DNA of 7,187 bases, taken from assembly GCA_018648445.1 (NCBI GenBank), contig JABGRG010000150.1:1-7187 (forward strand), read 5' to 3'. A program made the position numbers and the translations under genes. Position 1 is the stretch's first letter. Every line of letters starts with the position of its first letter. The notes beneath the pieces were generated by a model. It was given only the letters and a program-made list of their open reading frames with translations, made no database searches and was not told where the DNA came from. Of this stretch, positions 4,250-7,187 are shown in pieces. Origin of the DNA: Rhodospirillales bacterium. Its GTDB lineage: Bacteria > Pseudomonadota > Alphaproteobacteria > Rhodospirillales_A > JACZKS01.

Positions 4250-5794
4250 TCACGAAACGGCTACGGTGTTCTCGGTGTGGATCGCGCGATTCGGATAGCC
4301 GTCCACACATGACCCACTCCCAATTTCGGCGACTACTCGCGGGATCATATTTCCTGGGGTTTCGCTCAGCGTCGCTGAAAGCCCTTGCGCTGCATCTGCC
4401 CCCCATTCCTTGGTACCACGCAGGAACTGCCACCAACCCTGAATCCTCCACAGGTTGTTAAGTTGCCGATAGCCGAAGTTCTCGAGAATTGCTACTCCGG
4501 TCAGAACAACCAAATCGGCGGGCTTGAGCATGCGCCGAAGCTCCATCTCTTCGAGCGCCATGGAACAAACGCTGATGAACACCCCGAAAACGAAGGTAAG
4601 CGCCATGTAGGCGAGGAAAAACTCCCAGCTCAGGATGCCTAGATACCAGAACAGCGGCATCAGAAAATACCCCATCGCCTCCAGAACGGGCCCGATTACG
4701 TCGGAACTGAAAACGTAGACATACCCGACCGTTCCGGCCAGGCCATAGCGAGGATTGCCGAGCATACGGATGTGCTTGAAAAATGTTTCCAGCGCACCGC
4801 GCTGCCAACGGGTTCGTTGGCGGCGCAGGACGGCCAGGCTCTCCGGCGCTTCGGTCCAGCAGACAGGATCGGGAACGTATCGGATGCCGTAGTTGATGTT
4901 GTGTTCGCGTAGGTGCCGATGGATTTTGACGATGATCTCCATATCCTCGCCGACCGTTCCGTGACTGAAGCCACCAACAGCAATGGCGATGGACCGACGA
5001 AAAATTCCGAATGCACCCGAAACCAGCATCAGTGCATCCATTTCGCTCCAGGCCAGGCGGGCGATCAGGAAGGCGCGCAGATATTCGACAACCTGAAACA
5101 ACGCCAGCATATTCGACGGCAGGCCAATGGAAGCTACGCGTCCGCTACGAATGGTGCTGCCATTGGCGAGGCGAATGCTTCCGCCAACGGCTACCACGTC
5201 GTCGGGTTCGATCAGGAAGGGCTGGACGGCGCGCAAAAGGGAATCCGCTTCCAGCAACGAGTCAGCATCTACAACGCAAAACAGAGGCGCGCGCGCCAGG
5301 TTGATACCTGCATTCAGGGCGTCGGCCTTGCCGCCATTGTCCTTGTCGATGACGATCAATTTCGGGTGCCGGTCGGATCCGTAGACGGCCTTGATGCCTT
5401 TGTGCGACACGGATTCATTGAACGCCCGGTCAATGGACTCGAGCTCGTAAGTTTCAATCAAAACTTCGAGTGTGCGGTCCTTGGAGCCGTCGTTTATGAC
5501 GATGACTTCGAATTCGGGATAGTGCAGCGCCAGCATCGAGCGAACGCTTTCGACGATGGTCTCCTCCTCACCGAAGGCTGGGACAAGCAGCGATATCGGC
5601 ATCGTCTGCTCGTTCAAGCGCCACCATGCGGTCAAGGTGTCGGGTGGAATTCCGCGTCGGCGAAGGGCGCGAAAAGACAGTGCCAATTGAAGTACGTAAA
5701 CAAGGTTCTGCAATACGCCGTTGCCAAAGATGATGACGCCCAAAACCAGAGCTGCGTCGGCTCCCCAGGCCAGAAAAGTCTCCAAGGGAAGCAT
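4250..5794 (-). CDS. Processive family-2 glycosyltransferase, inner membrane
   Basis: This 514-residue enzyme adds sugars from nucleotide donors to a growing polysaccharide at the cytoplasmic face of the inner membrane. A hydrophobic N-terminal segment (about 10-39) precedes the GT-A domain: LLVPAFGEEETI (69-80), INDGSKDRT with the first Asp at 102, DNGGKADALNAGI (152-164), VVDADS with the metal-binding DxD at 176/178, SGAFGIFRR (259-267), VGED with the likely catalytic base Asp284, and QRTRW (326-330), the QxxRW signature of processive enzymes such as BcsA, HasA and PgaC. Further membrane helices cover about 354-440. The last 45-50 residues, after GTKEWGA, form a polar tail. The ATG at 5794 overlaps the HEAT gene's stop as TGATG, with a G-run 8 bases before it. 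A TTG one codon earlier is less likely. The polymer made cannot be deduced. Confidence 0.93.
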   Translation of the reverse strand: MLPLETFLAWGADAALVLGVIIFGNGVLQNLVYVLQLALSFRALRRRGIPPDTLTAWWRLNEQTMPISLLVPAFGEEETIVESVRSMLALHYPEFEVIVINDGSKDRTLEVLIETYELESIDRAFNESVSHKGIKAVYGSDRHPKLIVIDKDNGGKADALNAGINLARAPLFCVVDADSLLEADSLLRAVQPFLIEPDDVVAVGGSIRLANGSTIRSGRVASIGLPSNMLALFQVVEYLRAFLIARLAWSEMDALMLVSGAFGIFRRSIAIAVGGFSHGTVGEDMEIIVKIHRHLREHNINYGIRYVPDPVCWTEAPESLAVLRRQRTRWQRGALETFFKHIRMLGNPRYGLAGTVGYVYVFSSDVIGPVLEAMGYFLMPLFWYLGILSWEFFLAYMALTFVFGVFISVCSMALEEMELRRMLKPADLVVLTGVAILENFGYRQLNNLWRIQGWWQFLRGTKEWGADAAQGLSATLSETPGNMIPRVVAEIGSGSCVDGYPNRAIHTENTVAVS

Positions 5795-5796
5795 CA
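5792..5796 (-). promoter_or_regulatory. TGATG coupled stop/start between the HEAT and glycosyltransferase genes
   Basis: The HEAT gene's TGA and the glycosyltransferase's ATG share one base. This favours ATG 5794 as the start and predicts translational coupling, helped by the GGGGGG just upstream. Confidence 0.7.
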
Positions 5797-6843
5797 ATTG
5801 CCCCCCAATTGGTTCAGTGCCAGCCGCGCCATTTTTGCGCCGTCGCTGTCGCCGAGACTTCGGTCAAGCAACGTTTGAGCCCCCTCGTCCCCCATCTTGC
5901 CGATTGCCTCTGCGGCGCGGAAACGAACCCACCATTCGCTGTCCTCGAGTAGCTCAGCCAAGGTTCCGAGCAAACGCGGCAAGCCAATCCGACCGGCGGC
6001 GATGGCTGCTTGTGCGCGGACTTCCCACGAATCATTTGCCAATCCGAGTGAAATCGCCGGGGTTGCCGCCGGATGCCCGATAAGGCCCAGCGCGCGCATG
6101 GTTTCGGCGCGGACATCGGTCGAAGCGTGGTTGACGCCGATCCGCATTAGCTTTGGCAAGATGCTGAAGTCCTGCGTGTGACCGAGCGCGTATATGAGCG
6201 CCGTTAGCGCGGGCGCAGGAACGGTGTCGAGATGAGGAAGGAAGGCACTCGAATCATATCGCACCAAGGTGCAAAACAGATTGCGCAAACTACGTGGAAA
6301 TCCGCCCTTGTGGTGCTGGAACCAATCCAGAATTCGCCCCAAATCCACCGGTTTATTGATCTTGAGCAAAACGTTCGCTGCCGCGATCCTAACCTCGATG
6401 TTTGAGTCGTCTAGGGCGCTATCAAGCGCTTCGACAACTTCCTCGCTGTCAAAGAACGCTAGGGTCATAGCGGCTTGCAACCTCTGGTCGGGTGTTCCCG
6501 TTCGCAGCCGTTTGATGTCATCCTCGACGACCCCAGAGCGTTTTAGAAGTTCGATTAGGATTTCGCGCGCATTGCCAGAAACCGAATTGATGAGGCTTCG
6601 GACCAGCGGCCCCATCAACCGCAAGTCGCTCGGTTTAAGTTCGTTCACGATCTCGTCGATGGTGTCAGGGTTGTCCAGACAGCGAAAGATAAGAGGACGA
6701 AGTTCGGCCACGCGCGCTTCTTCGGCGGCCACTCGTCGTTCCAGCAAGCGTCGGCGAATGACCAGCAACACCATAAACGCGACAGAAAACGCGGCTAGGA
6801 AAAGGGTGCCCCACCAAATTGCCAAGAATGCGGTCATCGCCAT
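5794..6843 (-). CDS. Membrane-anchored HEAT-repeat protein
   Basis: This 349-residue protein has one N-terminal membrane helix (about 5-30, FLAIWWGTLFLAAFSVAFMVLLVI). A strongly basic stretch (RRRLLERR) follows, which by the positive-inside rule puts the rest in the cytoplasm. A charged helical linker leads into HEAT repeats. The clearest are around 118-145 (RLQAAMTLAFFDSEEVVEAL), 147-163 (SNIEVRIAAANVLLKIN), 240-257 (TDVRAETMRALGLIGHPA), 271-288 (SWEVRAQAAIAAGRIG) and 302-320 (SEWWVRFRAAEAIGKMGD). HEAT arrays are non-catalytic scaffolds that bind other proteins. Lying between the barrel and glycosyltransferase genes with overlapping ends, it probably organises or regulates the synthase, which is inference from context. 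The start ATG overlaps the barrel gene's stop; a second ATG two codons later is an alternative. Confidence 0.9.
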   Translation of the reverse strand: MAMTAFLAIWWGTLFLAAFSVAFMVLLVIRRRLLERRVAAEEARVAELRPLIFRCLDNPDTIDEIVNELKPSDLRLMGPLVRSLINSVSGNAREILIELLKRSGVVEDDIKRLRTGTPDQRLQAAMTLAFFDSEEVVEALDSALDDSNIEVRIAAANVLLKINKPVDLGRILDWFQHHKGGFPRSLRNLFCTLVRYDSSAFLPHLDTVPAPALTALIYALGHTQDFSILPKLMRIGVNHASTDVRAETMRALGLIGHPAATPAISLGLANDSWEVRAQAAIAAGRIGLPRLLGTLAELLEDSEWWVRFRAAEAIGKMGDEGAQTLLDRSLGDSDGAKMARLALNQLGGN

Positions 6844-6845
6844 CA
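6841..6845 (-). promoter_or_regulatory. TGATG coupled stop/start between the barrel and HEAT genes
   Basis: The barrel gene's TGA overlaps the HEAT gene's ATG by one base, the same arrangement as at the next junction. It indicates one transcript with coupled translation. Confidence 0.7.
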
Positions 6846-7187
6846 GAAGCGTATCGTCAGGCCGGTCGAGACGTCCTTCTTGATATAGGAGTTCTCTCGG
6901 TCTTCGCGCAGAAAGTCGAGTCGCAGATCAACATCAGGCGTAACACCCACAACGATGCCAGCCGTCAATGACTGGGTGCCCACCGACACCCCTGCGTCAG
7001 ATTCCGGCGCATCGGACCAACCGACCTTGAGGCGCAACCGTTCCAAAACCTGTGCGTCAACGCGTGCGGACCACCCGGTCAAACGCTTTGCGCTTGCGTC
7101 GAAGGAATTGAGCCACCGTCCGGTGATCCATACGCGGCCATCAAAAAGATATTGCCGCAATCCAGGGGTCAGGTCCGTGACGCTGGA
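6843..7187 (-). CDS. YaiO-like outer-membrane beta-barrel protein, C-terminal end
   Basis: Only the last 114 residues are inside the window, and the frame is open to the right edge. The sequence alternates hydrophobic and polar residues as in beta-strands: LRQYLFDGRVWITGRWLN, GWSARVDAQVLERLRLKVGW, QSLTAGIVVGV, VDLRLDFLRED and a final strand VSTGLTIRF ending in Phe. A terminal aromatic after an amphipathic strand is the outer-membrane barrel insertion signal. The pattern (RW near one strand, then GWS, a GW with APES, then a closing LRLDFLRED strand) matches the C-terminal barrel of the YaiO family, whose longer members have N-terminal TPR repeats. Here it likely forms the outer-membrane export step for the sugar polymer made by the glycosyltransferase downstream, which is inference from the operon. 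A TTG at 7160 is an internal codon, not the start. Confidence 0.75.
   Translation of the reverse strand, partial: SSVTDLTPGLRQYLFDGRVWITGRWLNSFDASAKRLTGWSARVDAQVLERLRLKVGWSDAPESDAGVSVGTQSLTAGIVVGVTPDVDLRLDFLREDRENSYIKKDVSTGLTIRF

Noticed and set aside
5795..5797. TTG as glycosyltransferase start
   Set aside because: It directly precedes an ATG, and that ATG reproduces the TGATG overlap seen at the other operon junction.
4913..5878. Long plus-strand frame of 321 codons
   Set aside because: It is antisense to the glycosyltransferase, whose motifs are unmistakable. Its product shows no family features, and its length reflects codon bias on the other strand.
1..7187. CRISPR array, insertion sequence, integrase or attachment site
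   Set aside because: No regularly spaced repeats, no transposase or recombinase motifs, and no tRNA-end duplication were seen, although gene remnants would fit past rearrangement.

Overview
The window looks like a chromosomal stretch from a Gram-negative bacterium. It encodes the end of an outer-membrane beta-barrel, two proteins with Sec-type signal peptides, a membrane-bound sensor kinase and a membrane glycosyltransferase. Gene style and protein families suggest a proteobacterium, perhaps an alphaproteobacterium, but nothing here fixes the taxon.

Right side (about 4250-7187, minus strand): the best-defined unit is a tightly packed operon read right to left. It holds the C-terminal end of a YaiO-like outer-membrane beta-barrel protein (cut by the window edge), a membrane-anchored HEAT-repeat protein, and a processive family-2 glycosyltransferase with N- and C-terminal membrane segments. 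Both junctions are TGATG stop/start overlaps, so translation is probably coupled. A polymerising inner-membrane glycosyltransferase with a helical scaffold and an outer-membrane barrel reads as an exopolysaccharide synthesis and export module. The product cannot be named from sequence.

Middle (about 2545-4249): the 3' end of a broken histidine kinase (plus strand) runs convergently into the glycosyltransferase. Next come a secreted Sel1-repeat protein and a 60-residue secreted protein, both on the minus strand with clear ribosome-binding sites. The spacers hold several inverted repeats, including two TCGTTCG-containing inverted repeats upstream of the Sel1 gene.

Left side (1-2545): an intact orphan membrane histidine kinase (minus strand) has no response regulator beside it. 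Downstream of it is a frameshifted remnant that may come from an alpha/beta-hydrolase, then an operator-like palindrome inside a 10-bp direct repeat. A small two-helix membrane protein and a conserved hypothetical that appears to lack its N-terminus (both plus strand) fill the left end.

Overall, one intact polysaccharide-type operon sits beside a decaying accessory region with two or three gene remnants, small membrane or secreted proteins and structured spacers. I see no tRNA, rRNA, CRISPR array, transposase or integrase. The most plausible system is the barrel/HEAT/glycosyltransferase module. Such modules recur in bacteria but are poorly characterised.
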